Source of the DNA: Steromphala cineraria
Taxonomy: Eukaryota > Mollusca > Gastropoda > Trochida > Trochidae
Assembly: GCA_916613615.1 (NCBI GenBank)
Contig: OU744732.1
Span: 51,668,227-51,732,226, forward strand
Length of the DNA: 64,000 bases
Direction of reading: 5' to 3'
How positions within the stretch are numbered: position 1 is the stretch's first letter; every line of letters begins with the position of its first letter. A program made the translations under genes and the position numbers. Below the pieces are notes generated by a model, which made no database searches, had not been told where the DNA came from, and worked only from the letters and a program-made list of their open reading frames with translations. Of the stretch, positions 36,303-46,201 are shown in pieces.

Positions 36303-39300
36303 CTGCAACAAAATGTGTATGGTCAGAGGAGTCAAGGTCATCATGTGTTTTGAACGTGAGATGTCAAACACCAATTAAACCAAAGCTATTCCACAAATTA
36401 TTTGAGATCAAGCCTAAGATATATCGTTTATTAAGCCATACGAGATGTGAAATCAAGCTATGGTGATATCGTATATGTGAGATCAAATCTGGGAGATGTC
36501 GTATATGTGAGATCAAGCCTAGGAGATATCATTTGTCAAGTGTAGGAGATATCGTATGTGTGTGAAATCAAGCCAAGGGTATATCGTATATGTGAGATCA
36601 AGCCTAGGAGATGTCGTACACGTGAGATCAAGCCTAGGAGATATCATTTGTCAAGTATAGGAGATAGGGTATGTGTGAAATCAAGCCAAGAGGAAATCGT
36701 TTATGTGAGATCAAGCCTATAGGAGATATCGTTGATGTGAGATCAAGCCCAAGATATATCGTTTATGGGAGGTCAAGTCAATGGGATATTGTTTATGTGA
36801 GAATAGGCCTTGGAGAAAGCATTTGTGTAAAATCAGGTCTAGGAGATATCGTTTATTTGTGATTGAATCTAAGATATACCATTAAGTCAGATTTTGAGCA
36901 ATGCTCTTCCGTCCTCTAGGGAATGACATTGTGTATATCAAAATACTTTGACGACATAAGAAGCGTCGCAATGCTAAACACCACTCCATTGGGCGTCTGA
37001 GGGATGACGTTATTCATACAGAAAAAGTATTTTGGATGGTTATCATTCTCTCACCCTCGAGTCTTCTGATATAAACAACATATATATCAACATTGTTGAA
37101 TATTTAACAAATAATATGTTCTGTGCTGTTACGTCTTTGTAATTAAATCTTCTTGATGTATTTTTAAAAGAAAACTTGTGTGATGTGATTCTCTGTTAAT
37201 TCCTCATATTAGGTACATGTTGTCCTTGACTTGAGACAGTAAGGCAAGTTTTATTGCAACTATGATGAAAGAATAATTTCCATCCATGTGGAAAAATATG
37301 TTTGGACAACACCAGTTTTAAGAACCTTACGGTACTAATTCCCTTGACAGGAGGCCTGCTACATCTTCCCTGTATTCTGCTCGTGTCTTCGAGCCGGCCA
37401 AACGAATTAAGGGCGTGTCAACCATATGCGGACAAACGCATGCGTATCTGATACCCTGGGCTGCTACATCCGGTGCACTCTGTACAATGGTCATGGTAAT
37501 GGTTATTTAAGATATATACAAGAGAATCTTTTATTTCTTTAGATGCGGATAAACATTACAGGTTAAAAAATAAACAGTTGGCCTTTTATTAGAACCAATG
37601 ACAATTGTTTTCGGCTACCCATGCCCAACAAAGAAGAAAAGGTTCGTTCTTTACTTCTTCGTAATACTCACTATAAATACCGTATTTCCTCCAATAGACG
37701 CCCCCGGCGTTTATATTTTCAAAAATAAATCGTCATCATTTCTACACATATCATCTATGACAATACTTTTGTGTATAAATACATTAAGGGATAATATCTA
37801 CAATACATATACAAACAATCTTATTAAAATATGATCTATTTGCTACACTACGGCAAGCATGTAATCTGCTTAACGTAGTGAAGAAATTATGATACGAATT
37901 TATTGAGATTGATATTCAAGGTACATATACATGGTATGCTGGGTACAGTATTCTGGGTTGAAATAGAAAAATGCATATTTTCATATCTCAGCATCAAAAC
38001 ATTATTCAAACACATTTTCGGCGAAATGGTTAAGATTGGTCAGCGTTCTTCCATGTAATGTGTTAAAATAGTTTATACATTGAAGGTTTATAAAAAGAAA
38101 TCAAAAAAGCGTTTTTGCTAATGTACATTTAATATATCTCCCAAATTACTACAGTGTGACTTATGTTTAAGCTTCAAGATGCGCTTTGTAAAAAAGGTAC
38201 AATGACTTTACAGTGAGAAAATTAATCGTTCACCGAAAAGTATCTTTCAAAAGTTATAAAATTTTTGAAAAAAGCTTACCAGTAGCCGAGGCCATAGTTA
38301 TTATAACGCCCCCTCGGCCTCCTGCATTATCCTTTCTCATCCGGGCTCTTGCCAACTCTGTTCCATAAATCACTCCGTTCTGCAGAGAGCAGGGTTAAAG
38401 AGGGACTGAAATGCTATATGGCAACTTTCGGGATTCATGAAATAGTGATAACAATTTCACATGGACTCAACTTTAAATTTCTGAAATCGACCTAGAAACG
38501 GCTTATTTACGACTGTATAAAGAACACCGCCTAATTAGGCCGGCTAACAGAATAAAACGCACTGAAATGTGACTGCCTCGTGACGTGTTAGTAGGCGATG
38601 TGATACCCCCTTGTGTGCCCTCGTTATGTAAAACAACACAAGCTAACAGTACAGCTCGATGTTTAACCGTCGATTACACACCCTAAACAACATCCACACA
38701 TCTCAAACCTTCAATAAATCGGTAGTTTATTTATTCAACTGGCAATTTGTATTGATGAAAACGTAAGACCCTGATTAAAAACGAAGTTGTGCGCATAATG
38801 CTACAGCATGTAGGCCTAGATGGTCTCGCTTTGCGCAATGTTGTCATAAGACTGCACGTGAGAACCCGGATGTTTATGTAAACAATTGCTCCCGTGTGAA
38901 CTGTTTTATCTTCGTGCACAGTTGTTGGTTGTTATTGAATATTACTTTAGTAGCACAGCAGAAAGGATGTTATTATACAATACTATTTTTTTTTACATTT
39001 AAACCATTTTTTTAGAATTGCCTTTGACTTCATTTTGTAACAGGATAAAAAATATATACGTTTTTCTTAGTTATTTCATTTAGTGATGGACAATTTACAA
39101 TTCTTAATGAAAGACATGTATTGGATGATCACTGATGTCTTGTTTAAAACATTATTTTAATAGGGCATTTCACTGAAAATCTTAATGTTTTCACTCTTGT
39201 ACATAGAGGAGATATTTTCCACAACAATACCCAATACAACAGAATGAAGATTTATTAAATGAACCTTATCCATTAAATTATCAGATAGAGCAAAAACGGT

Positions 39301-42300
39301 ATTCCTAATTTCAGGTTAATAGGTTATGATTTACCAATCGGAGAAAAAAGGGATGTTAAGGAATACAATTGCTATTTGATGTTACCTAATTAGCTGATGT
39401 CATAAAATAGCCAGGTGTTGATGATTGTGCATTATATAACCTACCTGCTATAGTCATCATTTGATATCATCTAATTAGGAAACAGACAGGAAATACGATA
39501 GACAGTAAAGTAATTGTGTAATAAGTGAGTATCTGATCTAAAGAGAGTAAGTAACACCTGCAGACCAATGTCATTGTTTATTCAACCTTTTTACACAACG
39601 TTCAAATCTAAATGTGAGCATTGTATATTCGGATTATTACCATAAATCAGCCCAAAACTTTGTGCTATGTTTTATATTTTACTAATCTCCCTTTTCTCTG
39701 CATGCCAAACTGTTCATTCAGTGAAAATGCGAGCTCGAAGCAGAAAATCGGTGTAGTGATCGGAACACGTGAGTTCGATGTAGATTGTCACATTGCTCTG
39801 TTTGACCTATCACAGCGGGTCAATTTGGCTTGAAACCATCAATATGATGGGAATTTGTCTACGGAGACTTCATCAGGAGATATTCTAGGACAGTTGACAT
39901 CAACACAATGATATAGCATACTGTTAATCGCTTTGAAAAGGCAGAACTGCGGATTTCGCCTATCATTTTCCATATAAGCAGACGAACGCTTCGCCTACTG
40001 CCACGTCACTTCCGGTATCCCCTGCCCGTGGCCTCTCAGCCTTGTTTTGGTTTGTCGCTGGACGGCGACAAGCAGACGCCTTGTTACGCAATGTTTACTT
40101 AGCTGTAGCTTCATTGAGAAACTGTGTATCGTTGCTGTTTTGGCCTAATATTTATGTTATATAGTTATTTGACCAATATCTTTTGAAAAATATATTTAAA
40201 AAAGGTTATGCAGCCCTTCTTTAAGTATTGTGAGACTGTGAGACTGAGAGTGGGTGTTTTGTTTTTGGTTTTAAATTTTGTATGAATCAGTTTTGGGCCG
40301 TAACTAGAGTGAAAGAGTAAGCGAGGGGTGAGTTTGTGTGGGCATGTGTGGGGGTCGGGAGTCGTGTGGGTACTGTCTGTGTTTATGTTTGACTGAAAGT
40401 GTGTCTCTGTGGAAGAGGGGCGAATGTGTACTGTGTGAGTCTGATGTTTGACTGAGAGAATAAAGTATTGTATACGGATGCGTTGTATATCATGGTTTCT
40501 TATGAGTGCAGTAATGTATTAAGAGTGTATGTTGGGTGGGGTAAGAATGGGTAATGTGGTGAAAGGTGGTGCGAAATCTGGCGAATGCAAATGTATTCTT
40601 GTATTTGTTATGAATTTGTAATTGTATGTTTGTGTCTCGTAAGCCTTATGGCTGGGTGCTGACTATATATTTGTATAGCATATGACACATGAATAAAATA
40701 TTCTTCTTCTTCTTCTCTTCTTCAGTATTTCAAATAGAATTCAGTCTAATTAAAATCGGCCTAGTTCCGAGGAATAAAAGATTCAAAATATTGACTCTAT
40801 ACGGTTAAATGAAATCCTAAACACTAGGTCTGACCGTACCTCGTATGTTTTTAACCAGTTTAGCGCAGCCGAAACCCAGTCGTTAGCGGACCAATCACAT
40901 CGTCTCGCTTATATGATCGCTATCGATGATCGTGTTCCAAGCATGGTTAACGCGAGTTACTTGCTGATACCGAAGGCTTTTGCCGGCGGCTTGTGATTGT
41001 TTAGCAGCGATAACGCCAGAACATGCAACATACGGGGTTGCGGTCGGACACAGTGGAGATATACCTATCGAAAATACAAGTTCGATTCTCAATAGGGTTA
41101 ATATTTTAAAACGTTTATTCCGGATCTTAGCCTATTTTAATCAGACTAAATAGAACCCCAAAGTCAAAAGAGTTTTAAAAGAAGATAAATTATACATATT
41201 TTGTTATCGCTCTCGCTCGGGAAATACTAATATTTAGTGTCGTAAACATAGTATGTCATAGACACTCATACAATATCCTTTATATGTTGTTTACAGCACA
41301 TTGATCCCCTCACTCCATAACCTGTTACTTATGTTATTGGAAGTTTTCCCAACTTTAGGTGACTCACCACATTTACATCCAAAGTTTTAGAGCAATCATC
41401 TTCATCGAGGATACCAGCATTGTTGATGATGACGTCGATATACCCAAACACCTCCTCGGCTTCAATGATCCCCGCTGAATGTTCAGAGATATTTGTTTTA
41501 AAAATATTTGAAAATTAATTAAATATGCTTTGCCATTCAACGTTAAGCAATTTCTGCGAAATTGTTCTTCAAATTTAGAGCATGATAGCATGGATATTTC
41601 TTTGGCATATTTGTGTATGGAGTTTTCCAAAGTACCATTTAGTGACACAACATGTCGTTTTGACTTTTAAATTTAAGATTTATATCTATGTTGAATAGAT
41701 ATTTCTTGTTTTCAAATTATTTGAATTAGTTATATGTTTCTAAAATGAACATGTATTTGAAATATCAAGACTCTTTATGAAATCATAAATCTTCCGCTAA
41801 AAATACTTTTTTTAATAGTGAAAATATATCTATACTAAAATGTTGGCAAAATTTTTATTTTTTGCATCCCCAAAAAAAGACTCATGTTTTTGTAGTTGTA
41901 ACCTTCTGGCGCTGTAGATTGAAAATGAATTGTATTTCATATGAAATGTACACGGGCTGGTGGCCTGTTTACGAAATAAACCACATCAATTAAAATAGTA
42001 TATGACTTGACAACAGTTTTAGTGTGAACACCTTTAATTATCTAATTCAGGGAAATGAATACACTGACTGGAATAAAATATCTTTGGTTAATTAACTTCT
42101 TTAAAAATATTGCCTCGAAATTTCTAACATTCTGTTAATCCTTTTTTAAAAACCCAACTAGTGTGCCTTTAACAAGCTGCTGTTCAAACAATTCCTTCGA
42201 TTTTATAGTAATTTGCTTCAATTATAAACGAATAAGATATGATTAAGGAAAATTTCAATTTGCGATGATAATTGAAAATCATCCCACACATTAAGATATA

Positions 42301-43534
42301 CACTTACAGTTTCAAATGTATTAGTCCGGATATCATGCGTAGTTGTTGTACTATCTTAAAACTGCGAGTTGAATTCATTGCATATAATTAGGTTGACAGT
42401 ATTAAGGCTATACAAAGTACAATAAAAAGTCAACGTCTCTCTAGAGGGTTTAAAGCAACACGCTTGACTTCAGAACAAAATGAAAATAAAATTTACAGAA
42501 GGATTGTTTAATATTTTTTATTATTTTCACTTAATCAATGTTTTGAAAACTGAAGGATAAGAGTGATATATCAATACCTTTAAATTCTGTTTCCTTGCTT
42601 ACATCAAACCTGATAAAGTGGACCTTGTCACGTCCGAATTCTTCCTTGAATACTTCACTTTGTTTCAAGCCAGCTTCTTCATGTTTCCCCGTTATTACAA
42701 CCTACAAACCATGGTGGAAGTTAGGATAACAAAATAGTCATGAAGTTTCTGACGCAGGCTTATTCAAAAGGTCATTGTCTCAGTGAACAATGTATTCTCA
42801 CCAAGCAAGTACACTTGCAATTGCATCAATACTTATCGCGCCAAAGGTTATTTCATCAATAGCATCAACGTTTGCTAATTTTCACCGTTTTACAAATTTC
42901 ACAGTTCATATGGCGACGTGGTTTCTCACCAAGTTACATCGCGAGTTATGAAAATCTCAATAACAGCATCGCTGATACGTATGGCGTCCATACAGATGCT
43001 GTTTAGCATCAGGATCATAACAGTTCCCTTCCTCAAGACAAGCCATTTACCATTTGTCTTTTTAAAAAAATGCCAAGTTAAATATAAACTAACGAACTAG
43101 ATAGAACCTATTAAATGAGAAAGTACCTTAGCACCTCTCTCCAGAACCGCCTTACCATTTATCTTTTAAACAAGATGTCAAGTTAAATATAAACTAACGA
43201 ACTAGATAGAACTTATTAAATGAGAAAGTACCTTAGCACCTCTCTCCAGAACCTCCTTACCATTTATCTTTTAAACAAGATTTAAAGTTAAATATAAACT
43301 AACGAACTAGATAGAACCTATTAAATGAGAAAGTACCTTAGCACCTCTCTCCAGAACCGCCTTAACATTTATCTTTTAAACAAGATGTCAAGTTAAATAT
43401 AAACTAACGAACTAGATAGAACTTATTAAATGAGAAAGTACCTTAGCACCTCTCTCCAGAACCGCCTTAGCACAAGCACTCCCAATACCGCTTGTTCCCC
43501 CCGTCACAAATACCACCTTGTCCGTCAGATGCAT
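36188..43534 (-). CDS. HPGD: 15-hydroxyprostaglandin dehydrogenase-like SDR (six exons found, catalytic exon not visible)
   Basis: Classical short-chain dehydrogenase resembling NAD-dependent 15-PGDH, which oxidises the 15-hydroxyl of prostaglandins and related lipids in the cytosol. Exons in transcript order: 43442-43534, 42578-42701, 41368-41474, 38280-38379, 37331-37479 and 36188-36302. Landmarks: MHLTDKVVFVTGGTSGIG (nucleotide-binding TGxxxGIG), FDVSKE, DVIINNAG (NNAG motif), GGVIITMASATG, GIRYACVCPHMVDTPLI, and PSDVGEALVLLLEDDSSNDA ending in TGA. All splice phases agree except between exons 4 and 5, where phase 1 meets phase 0. About 30-35 residues with the active-site Tyr-x-x-x-Lys should lie there, and no such exon is visible on the minus strand between 37480 and 38279. 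The gene may be a pseudogene, the exon may be very divergent, or it may be missing from the assembly. Confidence 0.85.
36405..36880. repeat. About 30-36-bp degenerate minisatellite in HPGD-like intron 5
   Basis: Roughly a dozen or more units built on GTGAGATCAAGCCTAGGAGA plus TATCGTNTAT. A longer block with ATTTGTCAAGT(G/A)TAGGAG occurs twice, showing a higher-order duplication. Confidence 0.9.
37331..37479 (-). CDS. HPGD: HPGD-like exon 5
   Basis: Acceptor TTGTACAG, donor TACC-GTAAGG. Frame S-APDVAAQGIRYACVCPHMVD then TPLIRLAGSKTRAEYREDVA. CPHMVDT matches the CPGFVNT motif that contacts the nicotinamide. The reading frame needs a phase-0 entry, which exon 4 does not supply. Confidence 0.85.
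37679..37710. repeat. Solo end of the foldback element seen at 63454-63771
   Basis: ACCGTATTTCCTCCAATAGA plus CGCCCCCGGCG matches the terminus of the later element. It sits in the interval where the missing HPGD-like exon is expected. Confidence 0.65.
38280..38379 (-). CDS. HPGD: HPGD-like exon 4 (strand before active-site serine)
   Basis: Acceptor CTCTGCAG, donor CTACTG-GTAAGC, phase 0 to 1. Encodes NGVIYGTELARARMRKDNAG then GRGGVIITMASATG. The IITMASA segment aligns with IINMSSLAG, which holds the catalytic serine in 15-PGDH; here the serine is preceded by Ala. Confidence 0.88.
39940..40730 (+). other. Probable retroposed 3' end with TTC-repeat tail, HPGD-like intron 3
   Basis: A G/T-rich stretch (GTGAGACTGAGAGTGGGTG...) ends in AATAAAATATTCTTCTTCTTC at about 40692-40715, i.e. 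a polyadenylation hexamer followed by a simple-sequence tail, as at the 3' end of several LINE types. No protein match is visible. Confidence 0.4.
40743..41147. mobile_element. MITE family C, full copy in HPGD-like intron 3
   Basis: AGTCTAATTAAAATCGGCC left, CCTATTTTAATCAGACT right. Flanks AATAGAAT / AATAGAAC form an 8-bp near-duplication. The interior is GC-richer than the surroundings (CGAAGGCTTTTGCCGGCGGC). No ORF. Confidence 0.85.
41368..41474 (-). CDS. HPGD: HPGD-like exon 3 (NNAG motif)
   Basis: Acceptor ATTCAG, donor GTG-GTGAGT, phase 1 to 0. Encodes GIIEAEEVFGYIDVIINNAG then ILDEDDCSKTLDVNV. NNAG is the central beta-sheet-stabilising motif of classical SDRs; human 15-PGDH has LDILVNNAGV with KTLQINLV. 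Confidence 0.9.
42578..42701 (-). CDS. HPGD: HPGD-like exon 2
   Basis: Acceptor TTTGTAG, donor AAAG-GTATTG, phase 0 to 1. It encodes VVITGKHEEAGLKQSEVFKE, then FGRDKVHFIRFDVSKETEFK, the second Rossmann strand and the D-V motif that positions the adenine ring. Confidence 0.88.
43080..43462. repeat. 105-bp tandem repeat containing the exon 1 end and splice donor
   Basis: Four copies 105 bp apart: AAGTACCTTAGCACCTCTCT occurs at 43121, 43226, 43331 and 43436. Each copy has the last exon-1 codons (VLERGAK) and a GT donor on the minus strand. Only the 43442 copy continues into exon 1. Confidence 0.95.
43442..43534 (-). CDS. HPGD: HPGD-like exon 1 (start, cofactor-binding motif)
   Basis: ATG at 43534; encodes 31 residues, MHLTDKVVFVTGGTSGIG then SACAKAVLERGAK. 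Human 15-PGDH begins MHVNGKVALVTGAAQGIG, so start and frame fit. Donor AAG-GTACTT, phase 0. The last part of this exon and its donor are repeated downstream (see the 105-bp tandem repeat). Confidence 0.9.
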
Positions 43535-44700
43535 GTTCCTGTGCTTAAATATTGATATTTGATATCAAAAGTAAATCATCACATAAAGATTTATGAAGAC
43601 CTCGTTCGTTTTGTATTTACAATTCTGTATTCAATTCACCACACGTCTATAGGAAGGTAACTAATCTACGTTCAAGGTCAAAGCATGACTAAGTGGTATA
43701 ATATTTCGAAATATAGTACAAACCTTTGAAGTTAGACTTTAGGCCAAAATCTTCGACTAATCTGAGAGAATTCTTTAGAAGGATATCAAATAGCAAAGTG
43801 TGTAAGAGTTGGAAATATGAATAGAATAAAATTGTGCATCTGCTCGAAATAGGCAATTTAAGCCTCAATTTAAAAATTATGCTCCATTATCTCAAAATTT
43901 GGGGACATTCTTTTTAAGAGTCACTTGGGGGATCGAATTCTTGCAAAATTCGTTAGTTAATTTTGGACCATGGAATTCTACGAGCAATGAATTTGTACCT
44001 AGTGATTCATTTTGATTCACGTTTAAAAAAAAAAGTATTTTGAAACGCACAAAAAAACCCGGATTAGGTTTCTTGGTTTTGTTTTCCCCTTTACGTCCCT
44101 AACCTGATGCTTAACATTAAAACTGATTTATTAAGTTGGTACAACACCAGTATTGGATGTTTTCGTAACAAGAAACCGCGTAAAAAAGATGGAAAGATGC
44201 TTTAACATATATAAAAAATGTTATAGCTTAGGAAATGCAGATATGCAAATATGTGTTACATTTATAATGGTCATCAAACTCACATTGATCTGATGTTTTT
44301 CGTTTTTCAAGTGTTGAATATATTTGTTTTATTCAAATATGAACCATCATATCATTTAGTATCGCGAAACTTATCTTTTTGTAAAAGTAAGCTCATTAAA
44401 TTATTAAGCAAAACTATTGATAGTTTAAACAAAAGGAGAATGTTTATACGATTGTAAATATATCCCAAAACATACTTACTTACCTTACACAAATCAAATC
44501 AAAAATGAATTTCAAAGCGACCTGAGTTGCAAACTAAAAGGAAGTTAATACACAAGACACGCCAGGTTACATGCTTAGAATCCCGAAACGTACATACTCT
44601 GCGAAAAACATCGGCATTTGTCCATTTATAAGTTCAAAAACATATATAATTGTCCCAATAAATCATAAATCACCCACTTAACATGAGCTAGTGACATATA
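43535..44700. other. Upstream region of the HPGD-like gene
   Basis: AT-rich promoter-side flank up to the Tc1-like element. No TATA box in a defensible position and no coding signal seen. Confidence 0.35.
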
Positions 44701-46201
44701 CACACAGAAAACGTTAAGCACCCCCCCCCACCCCCCCTGATGTTTCACAGAAGGGTGTACTTCGTTGATGTATACTGTGAGACTGAGAAAAAGGATGATA
44801 AATAATACCAATTTTTATTGAGAGAAGTTTTGTAAAAGTGCATGAAAATAAACAGGGAAATGGACATGGAATTTCATCCAATACACATGGATGTTTAAGT
44901 ATTGTCACTACAAGCTCTTGGTGTGTGCTATCCGATCAAAGCAGATTAAATAAAGTGAAACAGTGTTTCAAGATTCACAATATATCAGTAACGTGTGGTG
45001 CCACCACGCGCACGAATAACTGCAGCCACTCTTCTTTGCATTCTCCTTACCAGGTTCTTTAATATTGTTCCATCGGTATCCGCTGCCACTCATCGTGAAG
45101 AACGGCCTCCAGTTCTCTCAGGTTTTGTACAGGAGGATCCCTTCTTTGTATCCGACGACCCCAAATGACCCAAACATACTCGATTGGGTTCAAATCAGGT
45201 GACATTGCTGGCCATGGAATTCGTGTTTCACCGTTATTTTCCAGATGTTGGTTTACAGAAAGTGAACGATGGGGTCTGCCGGTCTGGCATTGTCGTCCAT
45301 GAACAAGGGTGGTGTGGATCGTCTGTGGTCATCGAAATGATCAATAACTACAGGATCCAGAACCTCCTGAATGTAGCGAACGCCTGTGAGTGAACCCTGA
45401 GTGAGTCATCAAATCGAGTCTATAGTCGTAGGAGAAGCCTCCGCAAACCATCACGGATCCCCTGCCATATGGTACCCTTGGCAAAATGTTCCTGGTCCTC
45501 AATACACGGGCTCGGCCATCAACAGCATACAGGAGGAAACGACTTTTGTCGGTCCAGTGTACTCTCATCCATGATCTCAGGTTCCACCTCTGCCTGTCCA
45601 GACACCATAACCTACGCTTACGTCTGTGGTGATCTGTTAGCATTGGACGCCTGATGACCCTTCTGGCCCTTTATCCGGGAGCTTTGAGGTGATTTTCAGA
45701 GTTTGGTTGCTCAAGCGGCAATGAGGTAACCGTACCAGTTTCAGATGGGTGCTTGAAGCAAACGACAGGCGTCTAACATGTCGTAATAGAGCACTTTCCT
45801 CCCGGGGCGTGGTAGCTTTTGGTCTTCCTGGTCGTGGAAGGTCCCTCACATCATTTGTTTGTGCATGCTTCCTGACCAGACGGCTTATGACGGTGTAGTG
45901 GAAGAGAGTTCTTCTGGCAATTTCCTTGTAAAAAAGTCCTGCCAGATGAAGCCCAATGATCTGCCATCTCAATGCATTTGAAATTCTCCTTGAAACTTTG
46001 GTTTGTGCAACACATGGGTGGCGGGATTCATGTGCATGTGATTGCGTTCGTAAAACAAGTTTTTTTTTCAAAAAGTAAAACCTTATTTTATCACCAATCG
46101 AATACTCCTTGATTTGCCATAATGAGGGTTAAATTTTGGTTTCAGCATATACTTAAAGTTCAACTTTTATTTTGGGGGGTGCTTACCTTTTATTTGGTGT
46201 G
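44701..46201 (-). mobile_element. Tc1-like DNA transposon, decayed
   Basis: About 1.5 kb bounded by imperfect inverted ends (left CACACAGAAAACGTTAAGCA, right in reverse CACACCAAATAAAAGGTAAG), each running into a C/G homopolymer block and each flanked by TA, the target duplication of Tc1/mariner elements. The minus strand encodes a broken transposase. The polyC (44721-44738) next to the left end may be expanded terminal sequence. Non-autonomous and inactive as read. Confidence 0.85.
45010..46071 (-). pseudogene. Tc1-like transposase pseudogene
   Basis: The N-terminal frame 46071-45637 has the paired helix-turn-helix region (ISNALRWQIIGLHLAGLFYK, RLVRKHAQTNDVRDLPRPGR: the GRP AT-hook-like link). 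The catalytic region continues in another frame with HWTDKSRFLLYAVDGRA (first Asp of the DDE triad), YGRGSVMVCGGFSYD, then FMDDNARPADP (second Asp) and SPDLNPIEYVWVIWGRR (Glu). The order is right for Tc1 (DDE), but at least two frame changes and internal stops separate the blocks, so no full-length enzyme can be made. Confidence 0.85.

Noticed and set aside
39675..39835. Frame with NCSFSENASSKQKIGVVIGT as an exon
   Set aside because: Acceptor- and donor-like words flank it, but it lies in the opposite orientation inside an intron and matches no family.
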